Shown here piece by piece: positions 29,315-41,071 of a stretch of DNA of 64,000 nt. The notes under the pieces are model-generated. The model saw nothing but the letters and a program-made list of their open reading frames with translations, did no database searches and had not been told where the DNA came from. Every line of letters begins with the position of its first letter. Position 1 is the first letter of the stretch. The DNA comes from Rhodosorus marinus (lineage: Eukaryota; Rhodophyta; Stylonematophyceae; Stylonematales; Stylonemataceae), in contig JAMWBK010000002.1 in NCBI GenBank assembly GCA_029953675.1, forward strand, positions 1,426,001 to 1,490,000. Reading direction: 5' to 3'. The position numbers and the translations under genes are program-made.

Positions 29315-32300
29315 ATGGAGGTGGGTGAGCTTCCTGAGAGACTTTCGTTTCCTCAGGAAGAGGAGAATGTTCAAAAGTATTGGGAGCGGATTGAGGCGTT
29401 TGAGAAGTCGAATGAACTGAGTAAAGGGAAGAAGGTTTTCTCGTTCTACGACGGTCCTCCTTTCGCGACTGGATTGCCCCATTATGGGCATATACTTGCG
29501 GTAAGGATTGAGCTGGTCAGATCCAGAGGTGGATGTTCTAGAAGTCGTATTTTCGCACCGGAAAGTCTGAGTTTTTGTATTCTGTGCTGTTATTTGCTGC
29601 TTGCAGGGAACGATAAAGGACGTGGTGACCAGATATGCTTACCAGACTGGCCATCATGTCGAGAGGCGGTTTGGATGGGATTGCCATGGATTGCCGAGTA
29701 AGTCGCTCTATTGTACTGCATGAGGTTTCAATGGTTACCGTCTCGCCCATGCAGAAAACATATTTAACATGCGCTTCTCCCTAAACTGCGATCAGTTGAG
29801 TTCGAGATTGAGCAGGCTTTGGGAATCAAAACGAAGGAGGACGTGCTCAAGTTCGGTATTGGAAACTACAACAAGGAGTGTCGCCAGATTGTTATGAGAT
29901 TTGCTGGAGAATGGGAGCGAATTGTGAAGCGTTTGGGAAGGTGGATCGATTTCGAGAATGACTACAAGACTCTCAGCACATCATACATGGAGAGCGTTTG
30001 GTGGGTTTTCAAGCAGCTGCACGAAAAGGGTCTCGTTTACAGGGGATTTAAGGTGAGTTTGTCCGAGGGGAAGACAATTTCACTCATTCATCAAAGTCGA
30101 GAATTTTTGAATCCTCTTTATTCCTCGTTTCGTCAGGTTATGCCGTACTCAACTGGTTGCACAACTCCGCTCTCCAACTTTGAAGCCAATCTCAACTACA
30201 AGGACGTACAAGATCCAGCTGTTACTGTTGCATTTCCCTTAAAAGACGATCCAAATACATTGCTACTGGCCTGGACTACGACGCCATGGACTCTCCCTTC
30301 CAACATGATGCTTTGTGTCAACGCGGGAATGTCGTACATTAAGATTCTCGATGAGAAGACACAGAATACATATGTTTTGGCTGAATCTAGACTCGTACAA
30401 TTGTATAAGGATCCAAAGAAGGCGAAGTTTACGGTTCTGGAAAAGTACAAGGGTAAGTTATGAGATCAATTTCATCATCTCCCGCAAATTTGGGACAGAC
30501 ACCGACAGACCTCCACACAGCTCTGACGCGGTTCCATACTCTGATGCCGGGGCAGGTTCGGATATGGTGGGTTGGAAATATGAGCCATTGTTCGACTATT
30601 TTGTACCAGAGTACGGCGATCGAGCCTTTTTCTTGGTTAGCGACGATTACGTAACTGATGACTCAGGAACAGGGATCGTTCATCAAGCGCCGGCATTCGG
30701 AGAGGATGATTACCGGGTTTGCGTTGCTGTGGGCGCTGTTGACAAGTCAGAACTGCCCTGTCCGGTTGATGAGAGCGGCCGATTCCTGGAGGTAGGAATC
30801 CAAGGACGCAACTGCTGCGCCGCTTTATCGTGGCTGTGTTTGGCGCCCTCGACCTTAGCATGATCCCAATCGTTTTCTCCTTTCTTTTCGCAGCCTGTGC
30901 ATGAATTTGTTGGAGTGTACGTGAAGGAAGCTGACAAACCCATCGTCAATGAAATCAAGAAGAAGGGAAGAATCGTGAAGAACGAGCAATTTTTCCACTC
31001 ATATCCATTCTGCTGGAGATCTGAAACGCCTCTCATCTACAAGGCAGTACCAGCATGGTTTGTTAAAGCGGAGGAGCTCAAGGACAAGTTGATAGAGAAC
31101 AACCTCAAGTCTTCATGGGTTCCCAAGTTTGTGCAGACGAACCGCTTCGGCAATTGGCTTGAGAACGTTCGGGATTGGAACGTTTCTAGGAATCGGTATT
31201 GGGGGACGCCATTGCCAATTTGGACGAACGAGGAGCACACAGAACGGCTTGTGATCGGGTCAGTAGAAGAACTGGAAAAGCTCTGTGGTAAGAGTGGTAT
31301 AACTGACATCCATAGAGAGAACATCGACGATCTGGAGATTGTGAACCCAGAAACCGGAAACGTATTGAAACGTGTGGAGGAGGTGAATTTCTTTGCTGCA
31401 CGTCCTCCGCGAGATTATCGTACTCCTGTGATTTCTTCTCACATACCGGCTTTCGTTCAATGCTACAGGTTTTCGACTGCTGGTTCGAATCTGGATCGAT
31501 GCCGTACGCTTCGATTCACTACCCTTTCACCGAAGAAGCTAGAAACTACTTTGGAAAGGCCTTCCCCGCTGATTTTATCGCTGAGGGACTGGATCAAACT
31601 CGTGGATGGTTCTACACGCTCACAGTTTTAGCGACAGCCCTTTACGACAAGCCGGCGTTTAAGAACTGTATTGTAAATGGGCTCGTCCTGGCGGAGGATG
31701 GCAAGAAAATGTCAAAACGGTTGAAGAATTATCCGGACCCTATGACGGTTGTAAACGAACATGGCTCCGATGCGTTGAGACTGTATCTGATCAACTCTCC
31801 CGTCGTTAGAGCAGAACCACTGCGCTTCAGGGAAGCAGGGGTTCGGGACGTCGTCAAGTATGAACGAGTACCCCTTCTTGACTGTCTCCACAGTTGTGCT
31901 GAAAGCAAGGAGAATTTCCGCTGAGACATTCCTCTTTGGGATTTTGTTTTTGTTTTGTCATTTCTCTCAGGGAGATAATGTTGCCCTGGTTCAATGCTTA
32001 TAGATTCTTCATCCAGAATGCCAAGCATCTGGAATTTGAAACGGGGGTATCCATCAAGGTTGGTACACACACTGCTAAGGAGATGAGCTCCCGGAACCCG
32101 ATGGACCACTGGGTCATGTCCAGTTTGGGATCGCTCATCCATTTTGTGAGGCAGGAGATGGCCGCGTATCGCTTGTTTACCGTAGTACCGAGGTTAGTCC
32201 ATTTCATCGAGGACTTGACGAATTGGTATGTACGTCTTAACAGACCGCGCTTGAAGGGTGCAATCTCACTGGATGATTGGAGAATTGGCCTTGAGAATCT

Positions 32301-33740
32301 CGCGGATGTTCTACTCGCGCTCTCTCGATTGATGGCGTCGTTTACGCCGTTTTTCTCCGAGTACACGTATCAAAACCTGAAAAGCTGTGCACCAGGTAAG
32401 CTGCATAACGAACAGTGTTTCCGACAATGTGGTTGACATCCAGACTCTCAACCGCGCTTGCTCTGTCTTTTTCATGTTGTTTACCCGACGGCGATGCCGC
32501 CTTTTCAGAGTCTCTCCAATCCGAGTCAGTGCATTTCCTAATGGTTCCAGAGCTACGAGATGATGTCGTTGATGAAACCTTCGAAGCGGCGGTGGGCAGA
32601 ATGCAAGAGGCCATTACTCTTGGTCGGGTTGCGAGGGAGCGCAGAAACGTTTCGGTCAAGCAGCCTCTATGCAAGATTACGCTGGTTCACAGAGATCAGA
32701 CTGTACTCGACAGCGTGATGTCTCTGGAATCATATGTTAAGTCCGAGTTGAACGTGCAGGAGGTCGTTTACTCGACACTCGAGTCTGAGTTTGTGGTTTT
32801 GAAAGCGGATGCAGATGGAAAGATCCTAGGGAAGAAGCTTGGGAAGAGTTTCGCGAAGGTGCACAAAGCGGTACGGAGCATGACGTCCGACCAGGTGCAG
32901 GGCCTTGAAAGAAGCGGAAGCGTAGAAATTGAAGGACACAAGATCGAAGCTTGCGATATAAGGATTACAAGAGATCTTGCCCCAAGCTTGAAGGATCAAG
33001 CGGAACATCTAGAGACGGTAAGTTTGGGACTGTGAGCAAGGGAGGGGCGAACTCGTGTCCACAACCTTACAGATCTAAAACGTTTCTGTGTTTAGGCCTT
33101 CACCGGCGGGCACAGTGGCCTTCTCGCGCTGTTGGATCTGCAGGTCGATGAGGAACTTGAGGAGCAGGGTACTTGCCGAGAAGTTGTCAACCGGGTTCAA
33201 AAACTTCGAAAACATTGTGGGTTGAACCCGAAAAATCGGATCGAGGTCTATTATGAGACGAGCGACGCAAAGCTTGGGGGTATCATAGCTCGTCGGGCAG
33301 CAGAAATAGGAAATACGTTGAAGTCTCCCCCTTTGCTAGGTGAGTATGGAGTGGATTCCGTCACTCGATGACTATCTGTCCTCAATATCATTACTTCATC
33401 GCTCGTGGTACCAACAGAACTGAAGCACCTGTCTCCCAAGGCGGTTGTTTATAGTGAGACTGAAACTATAATTGGCTCCAGTACTCTACAGCTATGCATG
33501 GTCCGTGCTGCCCCCTACCCGAGCGTGGCTAGGCTCGCTGAAACGCCTTCTGCGACAACGGACTCTGCGACGTGCGCGGCATCCTACATTCTTGCTCGAG
33601 AGTCCGGTGCACTTCACGAGTTGATGGAACAGCTGCAAACAACTAAGATCAGCATCGATGACGTTGAGTACGAGCTGAAACCAGGGTACAATGTGTTTAA
33701 GAGCAACTCTGAACGACTAGCAGCCGGAGCACCCCCATGA
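29315..33740 (+). CDS. IARS: Isoleucyl-tRNA synthetase, cytosolic (eukaryotic type)
   Basis: Eleven exons: 29315-29500, 29607-29697, 29796-30052, 30137-30452, 30556-30791, 30894-31382, 31469-31857, 31971-32395, 32509-33017, 33096-33339 and 33418-33740. They sum to 1154 codons and every join keeps phase. The class I HIGH motif is PHYGHILA, followed by [11 protein letters not shown]; the editing domain has [12 protein letters not shown]; the KMSKS loop is [13 protein letters not shown]; and the tRNA-binding part has [13 protein letters not shown]. Order and the short C-terminal tail match the cytosolic eukaryotic enzyme, not the mitochondrial or plastid form. It charges tRNA-Ile with isoleucine. 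The C-terminal extension ([20 protein letters not shown] at the end) is shorter than in animals. The start at 29315 gives [19 protein letters not shown], the usual N-terminus. Confidence 0.97.
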
Positions 33741-33887
33741 AAGCGTCTCCTCTACTAGAGCGAAGCGGCTCTGTCACCACCTCTCTCTTTCCTATTGAAT
33801 AGTCGCTCCAGATTTGTACACCATAGAGATCTCATGCTGAACCCTTTAAAGCTTTGTTTCACATACGTCTTCTACTGTCCTTCAAAT

Positions 33888-35332
33888 TCAGTCAGGCATC
33901 TGTACGGTCGATTCAGACAAAGGCACGAGTCTGTACGGTCGCTACTCCGAAGTTAGTTATGATCAACCCGTCCACTGTCCATCTATGAGCAAATTCACTC
34001 ACCCCGAAGCTTTCAAGAACATGACATTGTAAACCAACTCTGGACTAGCGCAGCCCTCTAGGATGTCCATACCACCCAGCAGCGCCATGTGCGCTCTCAC
34101 GCCGTGGTTTACGTTCAATTCATGACTACTCGGGTCGGAATTCAGGATGCAGCTGAAATCATAAAGACAATGGGAAGGATTTCAGCCCCTATTTGATTCA
34201 ATTGAGCTTGATTCACCAAATTCATTGCTGTTTCTCTCGACTGGAAGTGAAGAGCCTTGCACCGACCTCTGCTTTCAGACAGCTGAAGTCAGTACCGATC
34301 CATACCGAACCTACCTAACGGAGTGTCTTCAGCGGCAGATCAAATGTTGGGCAACGTACGTACCAAGTCTCCATATCGTTTGCCCACAAGTGGTCCAGAA
34401 AGGTCAGGAGCCGCCTATGATCAGCCATACTGTGCGTATTTCGACAGATTTGTTTAGAGATTGCCAGCATTCTCGCTGCTGTCGTCCGGTTCTGGGGAAC
34501 ATTCCCTGCAGCGGAGACGGATTCCGCTTCTTCTTGTTCAGCCCTTCTAAGTCTCTGCACATTTATCCCAGACGGTGGGATCATTCGGAGCTCTTCCCAC
34601 GGCAGATCGAGCTGCTTCATCCATTCGTGTGTATAAACGGCTTCTTCATAACAGCCATGACTTGATGCTATTGCTACGTCGTTCTCTGCTTCCTCTTGAA
34701 ATCCTAGAGTTCGAAGCACTGTCGCACAATGCTTCGTCTCCAGTGGGTAAAACGGTACCTAAGAGAATTTCCCGAAGAGGATTCGGTGAGCTGGGCATCC
34801 AAAAACGATTTCCCGATCTGTTTGCCCAGTAGCTCACCTTGTAAGCGCGGAGTCCATTCCTGAAAAGATCTTTGTCTGTTTCTGAAAAATATATTTGCAT
34901 CATGCCTTGATCTGCTGCGGATACTACCGCGTTTCGGATCGACGACTTTTCTAGAAGTGAATCACACATTGCAAATCCACTCGGTAGGTTGGTCTTTGGA
35001 AGTCTATCTCCTACGTTTTGGAGCCAATTTCTGACAACTCTCTCCCTATCTCCCTCAACGAAGACTCTATACATGTCAAGCATTCCCAGATCATGCATTC
35101 TGGTCAGCAACCACTTGGCGACAACTTTTTTCCCAGTTCCATCTGGTCCAATAAATAAAAGCCTCTGAGGCACTCCCCTTTCACTTCCTAGCAGCGATTC
35201 CAATGCATTCACTGCCTCGGCTTGCCCAATATCAAGCAGTCGCGCACTCAGAACACATCGATTCCTCACATGTGTCCCTCGCGCCCTGCTCCGGGCCCAG
35301 TCGCCTCTCCATGGAGTTGCAAACGACGTCAT
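33888..35332 (-). CDS. P-loop (AAA+-like) ATPase, clamp-loader-like, function unknown
   Basis: Four minus-strand exons: 35332-34838, about 34692-34364 (34683 is an alternative start of this exon), 34152-34003 and 33930-33888, giving about 338 aa. The Walker A motif is LLFIGPDGTGKKVVAKWLL (about residues 58-76), preceded by DIGQAEAVNALESLL, a pattern like the start of bacterial clamp-loader delta-prime and related AAA proteins. A Walker B acidic pair is not obvious (GFAMCDSLLEKSSIRNAVVS lies in its place). The C-terminal exons carry a helical region (LLTFLDHLWAND, then NHGVRAHMALLGGMDILEG), as in a clamp-loader collar. The exon 2/3 join (TG|C) and the short last exon ending VQMPD are phase-consistent. 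The N-terminus is basic (MTSFATPWRGDWARSRARGT) and could be an organelle leader. Precise function is unknown. Confidence 0.65.
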
Positions 35333-35778
35333 TGCGCATTAAAAAAATTCCACGAATCGCGCTCTAGACCCCCATTTTCATCAGTCTCTGTCTCCAAACT
35401 GTAACTGGCTTCACCATCCCAACCGGACGAAAAGAATAGATTCCATCTGCAAAAAGCTGATCTCATAGCTTTCAGTGAGAGCTCGAACCATTGCCTACGG
35501 CTTAGGTTTGGCTCAGTAGTTACTAACTGTACGTTTGCATTAGAAGCGTTTTTGTTTACCCTTCGGTCGTCTGAAAAGACTTTTAAGGACATCAGCTAGG
35601 ACACTACTGATCTACATGTAGATCCATAGAATCTAGCAGCCTGTTGTGACCGCGGAACGCGTGGACATCTATCTGTTAAGCGGGCGTCGAGCTACAAGGA
35701 AACCCCTTCGAACCTGGCGTTCAGTATGGACAAAGTGAAGCTGGAGACAACGTCAAAAGACAAAACGTTGGTGCGCTC

Positions 35779-35962
35779 GCGTAAGTGGTGAAATCAATAT
35801 ACTGAAAGCTACCTCTCCTCCCAGGAACAAACAAAGAAATCACAAGGTAGCCACAAACTCAACCAAGCACGCGTAGGTGGTGAAATCAATATACTGAAAG
35901 CTACCTCTCCTCCCAGGAACAAACAAAGAAATCACAAGGTAGCCACAAACTCAACCAAGCAC
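35779..35962 (+). repeat. Tandem 92-bp direct duplication
   Basis: Two head-to-tail copies, 35779-35870 and 35871-35962, differ by about one base (GTAAGTGG against GTAGGTGG near the start). This near-identity suggests a recent duplication. Each unit begins with GCGTA(A/G)GTGGTGAA, a word also related to the minisatellite at 37278. Confidence 0.92.
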
Positions 35963-36487
35963 CAAACCCCCAGCCCTCCTCTTCCTCATCAAAAACGATC
36001 TGGATCGGGGGGGCCATTGCGCGACCTAGACTGCCAAATACAAGCCACTATGAACCTTGACCAGTAGGCAATCCCTATAGAGGGCTGTCCCCTAAGACTA
36101 GCTCCCTGAGCAGTATCTGAGAGCCTGGACCAAGCCAAAAGAACTTAACAGCCTCCACCCCTCCCTCCGCAATCCAATCTCACAGGAGTCGGACTACTCT
36201 TCGTAACAACAAAACAGCCTCTGCAAGGTATACTCAGGTAAGCAAGCACCTTTTGCCCCCTTTTCACCTTTTTTCGACTAAATCTAGTAGGCACAGAAGC
36301 TAAAATTAAGGAAATCCAAGAAATACTCAATACTCCGAGATAGAGCCAAAACGGAATATAGCCCATTCTTCAAAGATAGGACGCTATCAAATCTGTCCAG
36401 AAGGGGATCAGTACTAAATGCTCCAAATACTCCTCTCCTAGTTCCTAAAACGACAACCCTTGTCACTCAGCAACTCTCAAATCGTGC

Positions 36488-37518
36488 AAAAACTCGCCTT
36501 CCCTATAAAAAATCCCATTTTTTCCCTCTTTTCGACTCGTTTGCCTCGAAAAAAATCGTTCATCAGGAAAAGTCGCTTCGTCTCGTCCTTGTCTCCTCTG
36601 GATCTGAAAAATCGCCTCCTCTCGTCTCGTTTGCGTCGAAAAACGTTGAGAATCGCTGGAAACGATGCGATTTAGTAGTGAACGTTCGCCTCGTTTCTTC
36701 TCGTTCGCGTTGAAAAAGCCTTCACCGAGTCCGATGCTTCGGGAAATGTGGCTCCCGCGCGATCAAATCGGTGAAAACCGTGTTGCAGGGTATGTAACCT
36801 GGGTAGCGCGATTTTGCCCATTTTTGCCCCTTCAAACTACATATTTAGTAGTGAAGAGAGTGTGAAAAACTATAGATATACAAAATGATGTAAATGACCG
36901 AAATGACGAAAAAGGTGTCTTTTTGATATTTGATCACTTCCACTTTTCATGCTGCGAGCTCGAAACTCTCGAAAGCAAGCAGCCCAGTAACCCCAGACAT
37001 AGCCAAATCTTGGTCACTTTTCGCCCAATATGGCGGTGATTGGTCAACTCCAGTAGGGAAAGTTGTCGAAGTTTGCAAAAAATAGTTGAAAAAGCCGTGT
37101 ATGTACCGGATAAACCCGCGTTTTCGAAAGAAATGTGCCCTCTTCTGAAGAATCTAGTAGGGAAGGGATAAGTCTGAATCATTAGTGAAGAGACCCTGCG
37201 AAGCAATATTTATCCAGCTGCTTCTCCTCACTTTGCCCGCTCTCGACCCAAGGAGCGTCAGCGAAAGCTCATAACTTCGCGCTGGTAAGTGGTGAAGCTC
37301 GCGCTGGTATTTGTTGAAGCTCGCGCTGGTATTTGTTGAAGCTCGCGCTGGTAGGTGTTGAACCTAGCGCTGGTAGGTGTTGAACCTCGCGCTGGTAGGT
37401 GTTGAACCTCGCGCTGGCAGGTGTTGAACCTCGCGCTGGTAGGTGTCTGTATCTGAAAAGCTCGCCTTCCCAATAAAAAAATCCCTTTTTTTCCCTCTTT
37501 TCGCCTCGTTTGCCCTGC
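36488..37518 (+). repeat. Dispersed direct repeat pair (~60 bp)
   Basis: A segment at about 36488-36547 (AACTCGCCTTCCCTATAAAA, then CCCTCTTTTCGACTCGTTTG) recurs with few changes at about 37456-37518 (AGCTCGCCTTCCCAATAAAA, then CCCTCTTTTCGCCTCGTTTG). The two copies are about 970 bp apart in the same orientation and flank the segment containing the minisatellite. The word GCAAAACTCGCCTTC recurs once more right after the second copy. Confidence 0.8.
37278..37447 (+). repeat. 22-bp minisatellite, about 8 units
   Basis: Units start at 37278, 37300, 37322, 37344, 37366, 37388, 37410 and 37432, exactly 22 bp apart. The consensus is CGCGCTGGTAGGTGTTGAACCT. The first units have AAGTGGTGAAGCT or ATTTGTTGAAGCT variants, and the last is partial. 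Since 22 is not a multiple of three, each strand cycles through three frames, so the repeated peptide seen in translation is unlikely to be selected. Confidence 0.95.
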
Positions 37519-37816
37519 AAAACTCGCCTTCGCTTGGTGAACCTCGCGTAGGTGGTGAACTCGTTGAAGAGCTAGAGCATGAATGTTTGCCCGCCGGTCG
37601 AAAGTGCTTGATGTACCCGTTCGAAAGAACTCTGAGTCCTGAGGAATCCCAGCGTTCCCAGTTCACAGAATATCCTTGCATTCCTATGAAGTTTCTATGG
37701 CGTTTTTCATATCTGTACAGATCCCTAGCTCATCAGGAAAGGACAACCTTTTCCTCTTTCAACCAAACTGTGAAGATCATATTAATAATCGCGTGCAACG
37801 TGTCAAGTCGCCTTTG

Positions 37817-39270
37817 CTAAAGATCAGAATCATAGCCCTCCTCTTCTTCGTCGTCCTCATCATCAAACTCGTCCTCTTCAGATTCCTCTTGGATTTCACC
37901 GGTATACCTTAAACAGATACAAGAGTGTGATTTTTGAGCGATACTTTGCTGGAGTGTGTGCTGCAGCCTATAGTCCGTGTTTTACACACCATCTGACCGC
38001 GTTTGGAATTATCTCTGATCGCAGCCGATCGCCGATCTCGTAATCAGCTTCTAAAATGTCCTCAATAATCTCCTGTTCTTCCGGGTCATCCACCATCTGT
38101 GGAGGAGCAAACAAATGGAAGAAGGAGTCACACGTCTCCACCTTTGTCGAATATTTCGGAGGTCCCTTCGGCCCCTTTATCTTTTTCCTTATAACTCGCT
38201 TTGTCAAGTCCTTTCCAGAATTCCAGTCAATAGGACACCTGCAAATTTGTGAAATACACTCAGAGACATTGAAGCGTTTGATGACGTGCACCGAGAAGCT
38301 AGACGCACCCGATCGCTCTTGTCAGTACGTCTGGATCCTCTTCATCCATCTCGTACACTTTTGTCAACACTAGATTCTCAAAATATGGGTTGGAGGAAAA
38401 CTTGAAGGTCAAAGTGAAGGTTCCCTCCCCTGCGACATTGTCGCTAGTTATGTCCACCAAATACTTGAGCGCTTCCTCATCCCGATTTGTAATATTGTCG
38501 GCAATCAACTAATCCGATAAAACCGAAACACAGCGAGATGTTTATTTTAGGACACGCCAGTCCAAGAAGAGTTCAGAAACCCCACCAAGCCAAGTAGGTC
38601 TTGCCGACGGGTGGGACACGGGCATACCTTGGACTTCTTCAGAACGTTGAGCCAAAAATGAGAGAGGGCGCTTGAATCGATACATGACGCTCGCTCGTCA
38701 AAAAGAGTCTGAAACTTCTTGTTGTACTTTCTGACGAGTTCCTTCTCCTCAAGCTCCATCCTACAGAAAAGGACACTCTCTTAGTACTTAAGTGTATTCA
38801 GCCGCATCAGTTCATTGGCCGTGGCCGTATTTCGGCTCTGATCTGGTCAGCATTCGACGTTTGATGTGTTTTCTCATGCAGCGGAAAGAAAGGATTGGAG
38901 CTTCATGTACATACATTGCATTAATATCATCTGCTTCCGTTTGCAAGTTGTACAGCTTGTCAATAGCAGCTTGCTCCTCAGGTGTATACTCCACTTCACT
39001 TGTTTCTTGCCTTCCCGTATCTAGCAGGCCGTCATTAGCGAACGGGTTGACGAACTTCATTTTAGGCATCTCTCCTTCACGGGATTGTGGGCGAACGCGT
39101 TCTGTAACGTGTTTATCGTCCAAGATAATCTTCTCTCCCTCGCCAGCTGGACCTTGACCTTCCTCGCTCAGATGCTCTGTCTTATCTACTGAGTCCGGAA
39201 GTGCAGCTCCGCCCACGTCACCAGCTATCTCCGAGCTTTCCCCGAGACTCGCTGACGCCTTTTCTGCCAT
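37817..39270 (-). CDS. NAP1: Nucleosome assembly protein 1 (NAP1)
   Basis: Five minus-strand exons: 39270-38915, 38760-38628, 38508-38309, 38238-37990 and 37907-37817, giving 342 aa with every join in phase. It is a histone H2A-H2B chaperone. The N-terminus is acidic and disordered. A coiled-coil dimerisation helix follows (AAIDKLYNLQTEADDINAM, then ELEEKELVRKYNKKFQTLF). The NAP fold shows FWLNVLKKSK, then ITNRDEEALKYLVDI, FKFSSNPYFENLVLTKVYEM, CDSFFHLFAPP and LRSEIIPNAVRW. The last exon, too short to stand out as an ORF, encodes the classic acidic tail (EESEEDEFDDEDDEEEEGYD). Full-length and apparently functional. Confidence 0.95.
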
Positions 39271-41071
39271 CTCTCTCGGAAGCTCACCACCTCAAACGAC
39301 AGCTAACACGAACTGGAGATCTGTAACTATCAACGCTCGCAGATATCCAACCAATAGACAAACTACCGTACCTTTCGCTTCTTATCAACTGTTCTGCATG
39401 GTGCCTCCTCTTGGGCAAAGCAGAACTATCCAATTCCCCACGAACAATTCGGCGCACCGAGAAACCTGACCAAACCTAACAAACCCTCGAGAATCCAGAT
39501 CTTCAGATCTACGGTCGCGGAGTCGGAAATCTTAGAGAAAGCGCGTAGGAGACATACGCTTATCGAACCAAGCAAAAGAAAAAGAAAGCGAAAATCTCGG
39601 CCAGCAAAACGCAGCTCTTCCAAAATGCCCCAATCGCCCCTGCAAAGACCTCAACGATCTGTACATACGGTTTCAACTTTCCAAACTAGAAAATGCTCCC
39701 CCTTAAAATCTCCTGCTTTCCTTCCTCTATCCCTCAAACGCCCATCCCAAGCAACCCGCAGCAGCTTTTGTACTAACGAAGACCGCATCCACCATTCCAT
39801 CAAGACGTAAGAAGCGGCAAACAATTACAAAGTAACAAAAGCCAACAGCCATGCGAAGAGTTTGGCCAAGAAGAAATATTCCACGATCATAAAAACCACG
39901 CAAATTCTTCGATACCGACCTGAGGCGAAGGGGGAAAAAGGATACTGTCATGTGTCCTCTCTTTCTTGGCCCGAAAGAAAATTGATAGTTTCAAAGCCAA
40001 CCTGGCGAATGATACTTTTCACTCTAATGAAAAAAAAAATTTGAACCACACGGGGCAAATGTTTCACCTCTCCAAAAACTATCAAATATCACTCGTCCTA
40101 TGAAACTCGAATAAAATAGAATTATGATATATAAAACCTTTATTCAATCTAAATTAGCTCAATTATGATTGAAAGTTCTCAAACAAGTCTTTTTGACGAG
40201 GGGGTAGACGCTTTAGAACAGCAGAATGGATATTTGTTATTTAATATAATTATCAATATATCTAAATATATTTCCTATTTACACCCCCGTAACGATGACG
40301 AGCTTGCTATTGCATCACGGCGTTCGGTTTGAAAAATGTTAATAAATAGATGGGATTCATTGGCAAACTTGAATAATATGGCGGAAACTTTTACAAATGA
40401 GGTGACTATCGGTCTGTAATTGGTCTAAAAGGTTGGTTTTTCAGTAAATATTAAGATTATTTGGATAATCTGGATATTTTATTGGTGAGATAATGTGGTC
40501 ATCGGACTCGCCTTGTAAACTGCTGAGGTGGTGTTTGGGCCATCCCGTACATGGATGGCAGCTGATACCAATAGTGAGAGTTAGTTGAGCTGGTCATGAG
40601 AGACTTGCTTAAGAAGCTCCAGTGCTTCAAGAGGTGATGCTACAAGACCTCATTGATCCCAAGGCGATTTGGGAGAAGTGTTTTTCAGTCAAAAAAACCG
40701 AACATGAAAGCTCACCCAGATGCTCAATTGAACACCAACGCAAGCACTGGTTTCTTTCTACAAATTCACTGAGTAGTTCCAACTCCGCTCCATAATCAGC
40801 TAATAAGGACACAGTCTGTCCCACTCCCGCGGTGATGCCAGAGACGTCATTTCGGACAGGGCTTCAAGAGGCCTTTCGTCTCTGATAAGGGCTGTGAAAC
40901 CACTTGAGATCGGCGCCCTCGTCGGCAGTGAAGGGTCTGTTATTGCGAGGGAACGGGATTTGATCTTTCCTAACTAGCGAATAAATACAAGATATTTAGA
41001 CTAGACTAAGTGAGTCTGGTGGATGGAGCGTTGGCGATGGCGGTACTTGAACGCCTCTGCTACCTGGAGTA
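39271..41071. other. Intergenic region, no gene recognised
   Basis: 1.8 kb between divergent NAP1 (-) and INTS4 (+) genes. AT-rich DNA lies at about 40080-40480. A 65-codon minus-strand frame (40824-40627, beginning MGQTVSLLADYGAELELLSE) looks weakly protein-like, but it has no recognisable family and no second exon I could confirm. Confidence 0.45.

Larger units (their letters stand above)
35333..37816. other. Repeat-rich intergenic region, no gene recognised
   Basis: 2.5 kb between the 5' end of the P-loop ATPase gene and the 3' end of NAP1. It holds a 16-bp palindrome (35609-35624), a 92-bp direct duplication, a 22-bp minisatellite and a dispersed 60-bp repeat, all listed separately. Around 36530-36720 the words TCGTCTCGTTTGCGTCGAAAA and variants recur. 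Open frames on the minus strand through the minisatellite are by-products of the repeat. Confidence 0.65.

Noticed and set aside
37278-37447. CRISPR-like array
   Set aside because: Units are contiguous with no spacers, and the genome is eukaryotic. This is a minisatellite.
37258-37681. Repeated peptide (QREVQHLPARGSTPTSARFN) in minus-strand frames
   Set aside because: It results from the 22-bp minisatellite read in three frames. The period is not a multiple of three and no gene structure supports it.
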